This document shows, one piece after another, positions 24,174-31,860 of a stretch of DNA of 51,412 nucleotides (positions within the stretch are counted from its first letter, which is position 1; every line of letters starts with the position of its first letter). The stretch covers positions 1 to 51,412 of the IMG/VR virus record IMGVR_UViG_3300046522_000560; one strand, 5' to 3'. Under the pieces are notes generated by a model, which was not told the origin of the DNA, did not search any database, and saw only the letters and a list, made by a program, of their open reading frames with translations. This DNA is from a virus. The translations under genes were made by a program, and so were the position numbers.

Positions 24174-24929
24174 ATGCCGCGCGTTTCTACAGATAATGAC
24201 CCTCTTTATCAAGGATGGGTTGATAATGTTAAAAGACTAAAAAAAGCAAAATCTAATATAAATAGATTGATTAATATAGAAATTAAGCTTAGTAAAACTT
24301 TACCTTCAGGTGATATTAGGCAAACTGATTTAGAGAAAATTTCTGATTTGACAAAATCTGCTTTTCTTATTTATTCATCTTATACTGAAGCCAACTTATT
24401 AAGATTAATTCATCTACCGAATTCATTTGAGAGTGCTGAAGTTAAAGCTATTATAAAAGCAAAGCAAAACAATATTATTAATGGTTGGTTTAAAGCAATT
24501 CAGCTTGCTTCTAATAAAAATAATGTATCGATAGTTGGTGGTAGTACGATCGCAATGTGCGAACAATCTTTACAGGGAATTATTAACTCATATTTGAGAG
24601 ATCCTTCCTTAATAAGGAACAAACTAGCTCATGGTCAATGGTCAACTGCTTACAATCGAAACTGTTCGTCATTAAATAGTAATCCGATGGTAGAGCCGAA
24701 CAATCTTGACATTGCTAAAATTGACGGTTGGTATTTAATTTTTGATAAATTAGCCGAATTGTTAAAACAATTAATCCAATCACCTAATCAAGGATTTGCT
24801 GTCCAATACAGCCAGCTTATTCAAGAAATAAATACTATTGCAATTGAGGTTCAGTCTTGGAATTTAATTACTAAAAGGGCTAGATTGCTGAAAAGAGGGG
24901 GAATACCCCAACCTGTAAGTCAAAGCTAA
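24174..24929 (+). CDS. HEPN-domain protein, candidate RNase
   Basis: A 251-residue, mostly helical protein. The HEPN ribonuclease motif Rx4H is present as R148-NKLA-H153 within LIRNKLAHGQW, resembling RiboL-PSP/MAE-type HEPN proteins. An earlier helix (FLIYSSYTEANLLRLIHL) matches the first HEPN helices. HEPN RNases act in toxin-antitoxin, abortive infection and anticodon-nuclease systems. It stands alone between head genes, with its own promoter and terminator, and is preceded by the tRNA-like RNA. No protein antitoxin gene adjoins it. The link between RNA and protein is inferred from position. Confidence 0.72.
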   Translation: MPRVSTDNDPLYQGWVDNVKRLKKAKSNINRLINIEIKLSKTLPSGDIRQTDLEKISDLTKSAFLIYSSYTEANLLRLIHLPNSFESAEVKAIIKAKQNNIINGWFKAIQLASNKNNVSIVGGSTIAMCEQSLQGIINSYLRDPSLIRNKLAHGQWSTAYNRNCSSLNSNPMVEPNNLDIAKIDGWYLIFDKLAELLKQLIQSPNQGFAVQYSQLIQEINTIAIEVQSWNLITKRARLLKRGGIPQPVSQS

Positions 24930-24950
24930 AAGCACCTTCGGGTGCTTTTT
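24928..24950 (+). terminator. Rho-independent terminator after the HEPN gene
   Basis: AAAAGCACC TTCG GGTGCTTTTT: a strong UUCG hairpin with T tract overlapping the HEPN stop codon; it ends the RNA/HEPN transcription unit. Confidence 0.85.
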
Positions 24951-25015
24951 CATTTCCAAAATATAAATGGATATAAAGAATTTCTCTAAAAATATAAAGA
25001 AAAAACTGTCTTTAC

Positions 25016-25071
25016 CTAATTTTTTTATACGTTTATGTATATTTTCTCTAATTTTTTATACGTTTATGCAT
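25016..25071. repeat. Tandem operator-like repeats before the module B HTH gene
   Basis: ATTTTTTATACGTTTATG followed by TAT or CAT occurs twice with a 31-base period (TACGTTTATG at 25028 and 25059), about three helical turns. Located 70 bases upstream of the HTH gene, they are candidates for its autoregulatory operators. Confidence 0.55.
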
Positions 25072-25141
25072 AAAATAGGCTATAAATTTATAGTTTTGCC
25101 TATATCTATATAGTCTGTTTATATTTTGGAATCTTGTTTAT

Positions 25142-25411
25142 ATGTCTGAAGAAATCGATAGCACTCATATGACTCCAGAACAGTTACGACAAGCTGGTGA
25201 GTTGCTCTATGGCACTCAATGGCAAACTGATTTTGCAAGAGCTATCGATGTAGACCCTAGACGCGTTCGTCAATGGCTCTCTGGAGATAGACCCATTCCA
25301 AAAGGTTTGTGGAATGAAGTTATAGAGCTGTTAAATTCTAATAGTAAAAATACCGCAGCATATGCTGAAAACTTGCAACAGGTATTTAATTCAATAAAAA
25401 ATCAAGGCTAA
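25142..25411 (+). CDS. Small HTH repressor, module B
   Basis: An 89-residue paralogue of the 12717 protein (MTPEQLRQAGELLYGT, DVDPRRVRQWLSGDRPIP). The HTH covers residues about 10-55. Its gene lies 93 bases before the ORF6N antirepressor gene, whose promoter contains the palindrome TGTACCTTAAATTAGGTACA. It probably represses that promoter, with different specificity from module A because the operator sequences differ. Confidence 0.72.
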   Translation: MSEEIDSTHMTPEQLRQAGELLYGTQWQTDFARAIDVDPRRVRQWLSGDRPIPKGLWNEVIELLNSNSKNTAAYAENLQQVFNSIKNQG

Positions 25412-25423
25412 GTAGTAATAATA

Positions 25424-25453
25424 TTGACTTGTACCTTAAATTAGGTACATTAT
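25424..25453 (+). promoter_or_regulatory. Promoter with operator for antirepressor B
   Basis: TTGACT (25424-25429), then palindrome TGTACCTTAAATTAGGTACA (25430-25449) in the spacer and a -10-like CATTAT at 25448-25453. Same geometry as 12975-13003, different palindrome arms (TGTACCT against TGTGC). Confidence 0.65.
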
Positions 25454-25504
25454 TGCAGTAGGAAGCATGCTCAATAGGGGCGGCTTATATCCGTAGGGTG
25501 ATAT

Positions 25505-26344
25505 ATGAATACTATTGCAAATATAAATGATAAAGAAATTTCCATTATTAACTATAAAGCTATTCCAGTTGTCACTACTGAAATGCTTGCCGATTTTTAT
25601 GGCACAGATATAGATAACATACGTCAGAACTTTTCTCGAAATTCTGAAAGATTTGTAGAAGGTAAACACGTTTATAAGCTAGAAGGTTCTGAACTGAAGG
25701 CTTTTAAGAACAGCGTGACTAACTGTCACGCTGTTAAAAAGAATGCCAGAATCGTAAATTTATGGACAGAGCGTGGCGCAGCACGACATGCCAAGATGTT
25801 AGATACAGACCAAGCTTGGGAAGTGTTTGAGCAACTAGAAGATTGCTATTTTCACCGAAAAGATATTCTGTCCAAAACACATAAATCAGAACGTGAACCC
25901 TTAACCAATGCAGTAAATATGCTCGTGTCCAAAACCAAGCATTTAAACTATAGCGAAGCATATAAATTGGTTCATCAACGGTTCAACGTTAAAAGCATTG
26001 ATGAAATCCCGTATGATGTGATTCCAGTCGCCGTCGAATACGTGCATCACTTGATTGCCTTATATAGTCAAGCAGACAAGAAACAGCAATATGAATCTAA
26101 ACATGTTGATTCTATAGCTCGCCACATGCTCTGGCTTAATCACTGGTGGTCTGAGTTTGGCGATTCTATCCGAAAACTTGGTCCATCCATGGGACATGGA
26201 ATTCATGATCACTTTAAGTTCGGTGCTGAAGATGCTAGGCAGTTAGTAGGTCGAGAGGTCTATATGCCTATATTTGAATTAGCTAAAGGTCATGACTGGC
26301 ATAAAGGTGGAATTGGGTTTAAATGTTTAAATAAATTTGATTAA
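25505..26344 (+). CDS. Antirepressor, ORF6N plus P22AR-type C-terminus, module B
   Basis: A 279-residue protein. Residues 12-105 form an ORF6N domain (IPVVTTEMLADFYGTDIDNIRQNFSRN in parts, then GKHVYKLEG and LWTERGAARHAKML). The C-terminal half shares PLxxAVxxLVSK, QRFxV and EIPYDVxPxxVEYxHHL with antirepressor A. It would inactivate a repressor by direct binding. Its location among head genes means late transcription could also express it. Confidence 0.8.
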   Translation: MNTIANINDKEISIINYKAIPVVTTEMLADFYGTDIDNIRQNFSRNSERFVEGKHVYKLEGSELKAFKNSVTNCHAVKKNARIVNLWTERGAARHAKMLDTDQAWEVFEQLEDCYFHRKDILSKTHKSEREPLTNAVNMLVSKTKHLNYSEAYKLVHQRFNVKSIDEIPYDVIPVAVEYVHHLIALYSQADKKQQYESKHVDSIARHMLWLNHWWSEFGDSIRKLGPSMGHGIHDHFKFGAEDARQLVGREVYMPIFELAKGHDWHKGGIGFKCLNKFD

Positions 26345-26393
26345 AAAGTAAACTATTGAGCATTTATTTAGAAGCAGAATTGTAAACAAAAAA

Positions 26394-26422
26394 AAGTGCC
26401 AACTGGTTAAAAGTCGGCACTT
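26394..26422. terminator. Hairpin after antirepressor B
   Basis: AAGTGCC pairs with GGCACTT (26416-26422). A run of As at its left gives a U tract on the minus strand, so it may act mainly against leftward transcription. Confidence 0.45.
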
Positions 26423-26560
26423 ATTAATTTGTATTTAAGCACAGTCATTGTTAATTATCAGTTGTAATATAGTATTTTTATTGTAAGTGAGAATTTCCTT
26501 TAGCTATTGATTTAAAATAATATTTTTCTAAAATTCTCCAAAACAACAGGAGCTAAAGCT

Positions 26561-27157
26561 ATGAAATTTTGGGAATATTTTGAAAAAATTATTGCAATTA
26601 TTACTCCGCAATATACGCGAAAAATATATTTGGAAAGATCTGAAAGACTAAGAGAGTTTTTTAAAATTAGAGAAGAAATTGAGACTTCTAATCAACCTGA
26701 ACACGTCAAAACTATTCAGTTAAATGCAGCTGTGTCTGGTTTGACTGGAGCAAAATTTTCTAATATTGAGGAATTTGATTTCTTTCTCGAAAATTTTGAT
26801 CCTAATCGTTTCGAAGAAGATTATTTTGTATTCGCCAGAAACCGTGTTACCTATGAGACTGTCAGAGACGAGCATGGAGCTATAATTAGTATTAAATCTA
26901 TTACTAGGCAACGTTGGTCTATGACTTCATTAAACTGCTTTTTAGTTATAGTTTTTATTTTTGCTGCAGCAGGATTTATAGTAAATTTTCATAACTTTTC
27001 AAAAGCGTTAAATAAGGATTTGGGGATACCTGAACTAGTAAATGCGTCATTCTTTTTAGGTGTACTATTTATTTGTTTTCTTACAATTTTTAAAGTCATA
27101 TATGAATGGGATTTATGGTCAGGTTTTAATCGTTATATTAAGAATAAGTTTCGATGA
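26561..27157 (+). CDS. Two-TM membrane protein, module B
   Basis: A 198-residue protein with a charged N-terminal region of about 120 residues and two hydrophobic segments (LNCFLVIVFIFAAAGFIVNF; ASFFLGVLFICFLTIFKVIY) before a short basic tail. Good ribosome binding site (AGGAG). Same size, layout and neighbourhood as the 14021 protein. Family not recognised; the repeated link with antirepressors suggests a shared role, possibly exclusion. Confidence 0.65.
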   Translation: MKFWEYFEKIIAIITPQYTRKIYLERSERLREFFKIREEIETSNQPEHVKTIQLNAAVSGLTGAKFSNIEEFDFFLENFDPNRFEEDYFVFARNRVTYETVRDEHGAIISIKSITRQRWSMTSLNCFLVIVFIFAAAGFIVNFHNFSKALNKDLGIPELVNASFFLGVLFICFLTIFKVIYEWDLWSGFNRYIKNKFR

Positions 27158-27186
27158 AAAGCTGAACTAAATTTTAACTCTATCTA

Positions 27187-27212
27187 ACCTCGCTATTATG
27201 CGGGGTTTTTTT
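27187..27212 (+). terminator. Rho-independent terminator
   Basis: ACCTCGC TATTAT GCGGGGT followed by seven Ts; closes the accessory insertion before head genes resume. Confidence 0.75.
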
Positions 27213-27225
27213 ATGGGCGCAATTT

Positions 27226-28422
27226 ATGAAAAACATTTACCGCTTTAAGGTAGGTGACTTTGCTCCAAGTGAATCCACACGTTCATTTACACCGGAAGGT
27301 TATTTGAAATGCGTAAACGTTCGCTTGGGTAAAGCACCTCAGGTACGCCAGTACTATGCATATGAGTTTCCAAACTTAGAAGGCTTTTCAGCAGATCAGA
27401 CGATTAACGTCTACACACCTGCTGAAGAGCTTTTTAAGCCAGAAGCTATCAAAAGTTGGGATGGGGCAGACGCTACAGATTATCACCCACCCAAGAATGA
27501 AATTAATGCAGCTAACTGGAAGGACTATCACATTGGCTATTGTGAGAACGTTCGCCAAGAAGGCGAATATCTATTGGGTGATCTGCTCATTAAAGATAAG
27601 GACAGCATTGATTTAATCCAGAACAACGAGCGATTAGAAATGTCGCTGGGTTATGCAGCCACATTAGTTTTAGAACAGGGCACGGCGCCAGATGGCACGG
27701 TGTACCAAGCAAAATTTATCAATTTTATTGGCAATCACGTAGCACTCGTTAAATACGGTCGCTGTGGTGGTGATTGCCGCATCGGTGACCAAAAGCAAAC
27801 TCCACCAGAGGGGAAAACAATGGAAGTAATTGTAAACGGTATGCGTTTTGACATTGGCGATAACAAGCCTTTGGCTGATGCATTAAAGATCCAGCAAGAG
27901 CAAATCGATAACTTAAAAGCTGCAAAGCTTAAAGTCGGTGATAAGCAATTTTCTATCGGTGATGAATTGAACGCAGTTCAAGCGGTAGTAGATCAATTGC
28001 ATACCGACAAAACCACGCTTGAGCAGAAAGTCGGTGACCTGGAAAAGAACCAGATGACACCGGAAAAACTCGAACAAGCCGCTGCCGAACGTGCTGCTGT
28101 GATTGCCGATGCCAAAGCATTGGTACCAACAGTTAAAACTGAAGGCTGCACATGTGAGCAAATCAAGCGTGATGTGATTGCGGCTAAAGCGGGTGATGCA
28201 TTGGTGGGTGCGGTATTGGGTAGTGTTGCTGTAGGTGATGCAAAACCCGATCAGATCGACACAGTATTCCGCGCATTGTCTGCTGTGAAAGGTACACAAC
28301 CCTCAAATCCTGTAGGCGATGCACTTAACCAACAACAGCAAGTAAATGCTGGTGATGGTAAGCCTCAAGGAGATGAGAACAAAACAAACAACAAAAGAGA
28401 AGCTTGGAAACAAAGCTTCTAA
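27226..28422 (+). CDS. DUF2213 prohead protease/scaffold protein
   Basis: A 398-residue protein. The N-terminal 190 residues match the DUF2213 pattern (YLKCVNVRLGKAPQVRQYYAYE, TDYHPP, MSLGYAA, GNHVALVKYGRCG), a likely capsid maturation protease. The C-terminal half is coiled coil and repetitive (KVGDKQFSIGDELNAV), as in a fused scaffold. It precedes the decoration and capsid genes as expected. Confidence 0.85.
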   Translation: MKNIYRFKVGDFAPSESTRSFTPEGYLKCVNVRLGKAPQVRQYYAYEFPNLEGFSADQTINVYTPAEELFKPEAIKSWDGADATDYHPPKNEINAANWKDYHIGYCENVRQEGEYLLGDLLIKDKDSIDLIQNNERLEMSLGYAATLVLEQGTAPDGTVYQAKFINFIGNHVALVKYGRCGGDCRIGDQKQTPPEGKTMEVIVNGMRFDIGDNKPLADALKIQQEQIDNLKAAKLKVGDKQFSIGDELNAVQAVVDQLHTDKTTLEQKVGDLEKNQMTPEKLEQAAAERAAVIADAKALVPTVKTEGCTCEQIKRDVIAAKAGDALVGAVLGSVAVGDAKPDQIDTVFRALSAVKGTQPSNPVGDALNQQQQVNAGDGKPQGDENKTNNKREAWKQSF

Positions 28423-28440
28423 GTATCTGGAGAAAAGATA

Positions 28441-28911
28441 ATGTCTTTAACACCTCAAGCAATTCCTGGTATGCGTGCACGTTTGCACATGCCCGAAGAA
28501 ATTTTATCTTTACCAGTCGCTGGCACTACAGTGTTAAGCGATGGGGAGGTAGCGGTACAGTCTGCGGATGGTAAAACCGTCTCTGCGGTAACTGGTGCAA
28601 CGAACACAAAGTTTGGTGTAGTAGTTTTTCAGCATGTTGGTAAATCAGGAAAAAACGCCTTAGGCAAAGAAGCTTATCAGGCTAAAGACTGCGCACCTAT
28701 CATGCAGATTGGTTCTATTTGGGTAAAACCTACAGCTCCTGTAATTGATATCAAGGCAAAGGTATATGTCCGTACCTCAAACCCAACAGCACAAGCGCCG
28801 TTAGGCTCTCTTTCATCTGCAGCTTTAGATTCTACTGAACTACCTAATGCCTCTTGGGAAACCATCACAGGTCCTGATGGTTTAGCTATCCTTCGATTAC
28901 GTGGAGCGTAA
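28441..28911 (+). CDS. Capsid cement/decoration protein
   Basis: A 156-residue beta-rich protein (LPVAGTTVLSDGEVAVQSADG, IMQIGSIWVKPTAPV) resembling gp24-like structural cement proteins found between DUF2213 and the DUF2184 capsid gene. It would bind the capsid surface and stabilise it. Assignment rests on size, composition and position. Confidence 0.72.
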   Translation: MSLTPQAIPGMRARLHMPEEILSLPVAGTTVLSDGEVAVQSADGKTVSAVTGATNTKFGVVVFQHVGKSGKNALGKEAYQAKDCAPIMQIGSIWVKPTAPVIDIKAKVYVRTSNPTAQAPLGSLSSAALDSTELPNASWETITGPDGLAILRLRGA

Positions 28912-28913
28912 AA

Positions 28914-29894
28914 ATGTCAAAACAATTAGAACAAATGAAAATTCGCTTATCGGCGGTTGCACATGGCGTGCAAATTGCCGTAGGTGATGCCTTTAATTTA
29001 GATAACTTTGCCAAGTTACTATTAAAGCTTGAATCAATTGATGAAATGACGCCACAACTTGCTGAAGCTCAAGCCTACGCGAAGTACTTACCGATCGAAG
29101 GTTTGGAAGGTGCTGTTATTGGTTCTGCAAGTGTCTTGCAGCGTAAGAAAGGTGTAGGACGTGGTAAGCGCTTCTCAGGTCAAGGTAATGATGTGCCATT
29201 AGCTGAAGTGATGTATGACGAGGTGAAACTCACCGTACAACCTGGTGTTATTGGTTATGAAATCAGTATCTTTGATGCGGCAGCAGCCTTAAAAGCTGGT
29301 ATCCAGCTAACTACTGACAAAGTTGCAGCTGCTCGCCTGGCTTATGAAAACCATATGAGTGATGTGGCATGGTTTGGTGAACCTGAAACGGGTTTACTTG
29401 GTTTCTATAATCAAACCGGTGTAGAGGTCATTACTTCCACTATTGATTATGCAACAGCTACAGTTGAAGCCGTTCTTGCGGACATTAACAAGGCAATCAA
29501 AGGCGCTACCAATGCATCTAAGTTTGATAGCAGTGTTCAGCCAGATACTTTCGTGATGCCTGAGAATAAGTTCACGACTCTCGCAAGCCGTATTGTTCCA
29601 GACTCAGCAGGTAAAACCTTCTTAGAATACATTAAGGAAAAGAATACTTTTGCAATGCAAGGTAAGACACTAACGTTTACTTCTGAAAGCACATTAGAAG
29701 GCAAAGGTGAAGGTGGTACAGACCGTAGCATTATTTATCGCCGTGATCCAAGCTGCATTACTTTCCGTTGTAATGAGCTGGAATTCTTGGCAGCTCAACC
29801 TATCAATTATGTGATGCGTACACCAGGACACTATATGTATGAAGGTGTCTATTTAAAACGTGTCGACTCTCTCCGCTACTACGATGTTGAATAA
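28914..29894 (+). CDS. Major capsid protein (DUF2184 type)
   Basis: A 326-residue HK97-fold capsid protein. Features include KFDSSVQPDTFVMPENKF, FLEYIKEKN and the C-terminal PINYVMRTPGHYMYEGVY. It starts 2 bases after the cement gene, so expression is tightly linked. No N-terminal delta domain is obvious; the scaffold is provided by the DUF2213 protein. Confidence 0.88.
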   Translation: MSKQLEQMKIRLSAVAHGVQIAVGDAFNLDNFAKLLLKLESIDEMTPQLAEAQAYAKYLPIEGLEGAVIGSASVLQRKKGVGRGKRFSGQGNDVPLAEVMYDEVKLTVQPGVIGYEISIFDAAAALKAGIQLTTDKVAAARLAYENHMSDVAWFGEPETGLLGFYNQTGVEVITSTIDYATATVEAVLADINKAIKGATNASKFDSSVQPDTFVMPENKFTTLASRIVPDSAGKTFLEYIKEKNTFAMQGKTLTFTSESTLEGKGEGGTDRSIIYRRDPSCITFRCNELEFLAAQPINYVMRTPGHYMYEGVYLKRVDSLRYYDVE

Positions 29895-29906
29895 GGAAAA
29901 CTAAAC

Positions 29907-30278
29907 ATGCCAAAAATTACTTACAGCGGCTCTCAGGCCGCTTTTTCTTTTGATGGGATTCAGGTCGGTAAAGGCCAAACAGTAGAAGTCAGTACCGAGG
30001 ATTTCACACGCATTTCTAAAGGGAAAGCCTTTAAGTCACTCGTTAAAAAGGGTGAACTTGATATTCAGGAAATTCCTGATGATGAGCCTAAAGGTAAGAC
30101 CGGTGGACGTGGCGGCAAAGGTGGCAAGCAAAACGATGCAGCAGGTGATCAGCAAAAGGCAACTGATGAAGCAGCTTTCGCCGCCGTGAAAGCTGAACTG
30201 GCAGCGCTTGAAGTAACGTTCAGTGATGATGAAACACTTGAGCAATTACAAGCTAAGTTAGATCAGGCTAAGGAATAA
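29907..30278 (+). CDS. Hypothetical head protein with GK-rich linker
   Basis: A 123-residue protein with an N-terminal beta domain (AAFSFDGIQVGKGQTVEVS), a glycine-lysine linker (KGKTGGRGGKGGKQ) and a C-terminal helical pair (FAAVKAELAALEV, ETLEQLQAKLDQA) resembling HeH/LEM-like motifs. It lies between capsid and head-completion genes and is probably a minor head component. Confidence 0.6.
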   Translation: MPKITYSGSQAAFSFDGIQVGKGQTVEVSTEDFTRISKGKAFKSLVKKGELDIQEIPDDEPKGKTGGRGGKGGKQNDAAGDQQKATDEAAFAAVKAELAALEVTFSDDETLEQLQAKLDQAKE

Positions 30279-30287
30279 GGTGGACTT

Positions 30288-30671
30288 ATGGACGTACAAA
30301 CGTTTCGCCAGAAATTCTCTACTGATACGGCTTTAGTCAACTTGCCTGATGCAAAGATTCAGGATGCCTTAGAAGAGGCTGAGCTGGTTATATCTCAAAT
30401 TGAGTTTGGCGCATTAAAGGAGCGTGCTGTAGGTCTATATGCAGCACATATTCTTAAAGTAGGTACTACTAGCGGCAATGGTGCCGCTTTTGGTACCGCA
30501 TCGAGCATGACTATTGCGGGCCAAAGCGTGAGTTATTCCCGCTCATCGAAAGAAGCTTTCTATGATCTAAGTATGTATGGCCAGCGTTACCTTGCCTTAA
30601 AAAATTCAATTCCAATCGATGATGAAGGCACTAACCCTAACCGTTTAGGTGTTGGTGTTTTTGTCGTATAG
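30288..30671 (+). CDS. Head-completion/adaptor protein (DUF4054 type)
   Basis: A 127-residue protein: MDVQTFRQKFSTDTALVNLPDAKIQDALEEAE is a DUF4054-type start, and the end YDLSMYGQRYLALKN fits as well. These adaptors attach to the portal and connect head to tail. Position directly after the capsid genes agrees. Confidence 0.78.
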   Translation: MDVQTFRQKFSTDTALVNLPDAKIQDALEEAELVISQIEFGALKERAVGLYAAHILKVGTTSGNGAAFGTASSMTIAGQSVSYSRSSKEAFYDLSMYGQRYLALKNSIPIDDEGTNPNRLGVGVFVV

Positions 30672-30680
30672 GAGAATCCC

Positions 30681-30872
30681 ATGTCTTTTAAATATCAGGC
30701 ACCCAAAGGTTATAAGCCAACAAAAATCGTTATTGCTGGTCAGAACCTTGATATCAAAAACGGTGTTTTAGAATCTGAGGATGACATTATTAATATGTTA
30801 AAGCCCTTAGGTTTTGAGCGTTTTGTCGAAGTGGTTGAGCCAAAGAAATCGACGGCTTCTGCTAAAGAGTAA
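30681..30872 (+). CDS. Small hypothetical structural-region protein (63 aa)
   Basis: A 63-residue basic protein (YQAPKGYKPTKIVIAGQNLDI) with a short beta region and charged tail, GGAG before the ATG, and tight spacing to both neighbours. Comparable small proteins occur between adaptor and neck genes; function unknown. Confidence 0.6.
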   Translation: MSFKYQAPKGYKPTKIVIAGQNLDIKNGVLESEDDIINMLKPLGFERFVEVVEPKKSTASAKE

Positions 30873-30879
30873 TTAATCT

Positions 30880-31362
30880 ATGAGCGATTATCGTGTTGAT
30901 AGGCAAGTAAACTTTGATGAGATGAATGATCGAGTTAGGTTTGAAATAAGACGCACGATAAACGCTCTTACTTTGCGCTTACAGCGAATGATTCAGGAAG
31001 ATATGCTGAGTGGCCAACGTTTAAAAGTACAGTCTGGCCGCTTACGTGGTTCTGTGTCATCAAAGGTTGATGAGGATAAGGATTCGATAGAAGGAACGGT
31101 AGGAGCTGGTGGTGCTTTGGTTCCTTATGCTTTTGCCCATGAGTTTGGATTAAATGGATCTATAGGGATAAAAGCCCACCTAAGAACAATTAAACAGGCT
31201 TTTGGCCGACCTATCTCACCAGTTCAGGCCAATGTGAAAGCTCATTCAAGGAATGTACGTTTTAGAGAGCTGCGATTCATGCGTGATTCACTGGATATGG
31301 TAGCCAAGATTGTGCCAAAAAATATTGATGCAGCAATTCAGCGGGGTTTAACAAGTGGATAG
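30880..31362 (+). CDS. Neck/tail-completion protein, HK97 gp10-like
   Basis: A 160-residue protein with the gp10-like pattern: an N-terminal helix, SGRLRGSVSSKV, and VPYAFAHEFG in the centre, ending in a helix. This family helps join tail and head. It overlaps the next gene by 8 bases. Confidence 0.75.
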   Translation: MSDYRVDRQVNFDEMNDRVRFEIRRTINALTLRLQRMIQEDMLSGQRLKVQSGRLRGSVSSKVDEDKDSIEGTVGAGGALVPYAFAHEFGLNGSIGIKAHLRTIKQAFGRPISPVQANVKAHSRNVRFRELRFMRDSLDMVAKIVPKNIDAAIQRGLTSG

Positions 31363-31798
31363 CGAAGCAATCTATCAAGCATTGTTTAATCGGTTAAGTG
31401 CAAATGTGGAAGGGTTAATTACGGTTAGCCGTCGTTTACGTCACTTTAATACTGTGCTGCCTGATGAACGGCCTGCCATGTTTATTACACAAGGTAATCA
31501 GCAAGAAGTGCCGGTACACGGTTTAAACTCAAAAGTTGAACTTGCTGCCGAGGTTTATCTCTATATTCACGAGGCTGATAGAGCTAAACCTCCATCAGCA
31601 CAGATGAATATTTTTATTGATCGTGTACGTGAAGCAATAAAACCAGACCATCCAGAATTTAGCGAATATCAAACCTTAGGTGGTTTGGTAGAGCATTGCT
31701 GGATCGAGGGCACAGTAGAAGTATATGAAGCCGTAGAAAACATGCTGGATGATCAGGCGATTGTCATTATCCCTATCCGGATCCTCACAACCAATTAA
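31355..31798 (+). CDS. Tail terminator-like protein
   Basis: A 147-residue protein starting on GTG inside the previous gene (MDSEAIYQALFNRL). Strand-rich with PAMFITQGNQ, VYLYIHE and a C-terminal VIIPIRILTTN, the pattern of minor tail U/terminator proteins that cap the tail tube. Position between neck and tube genes supports this. Confidence 0.7.
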   Translation: MDSEAIYQALFNRLSANVEGLITVSRRLRHFNTVLPDERPAMFITQGNQQEVPVHGLNSKVELAAEVYLYIHEADRAKPPSAQMNIFIDRVREAIKPDHPEFSEYQTLGGLVEHCWIEGTVEVYEAVENMLDDQAIVIIPIRILTTN

Positions 31799-31816
31799 CA
31801 AAACATTCATTTTATG

Positions 31817-31836
31817 ACCGCCTCGATGGCGGTTTT
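31817..31836 (+). terminator. Hairpin before the tail tube gene
   Basis: ACCGCC TCGAT GGCGGT followed by TTTT. Confidence 0.6.
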
Positions 31837-31860
31837 GTCATTTTAGAGAGGTCAAAATAA

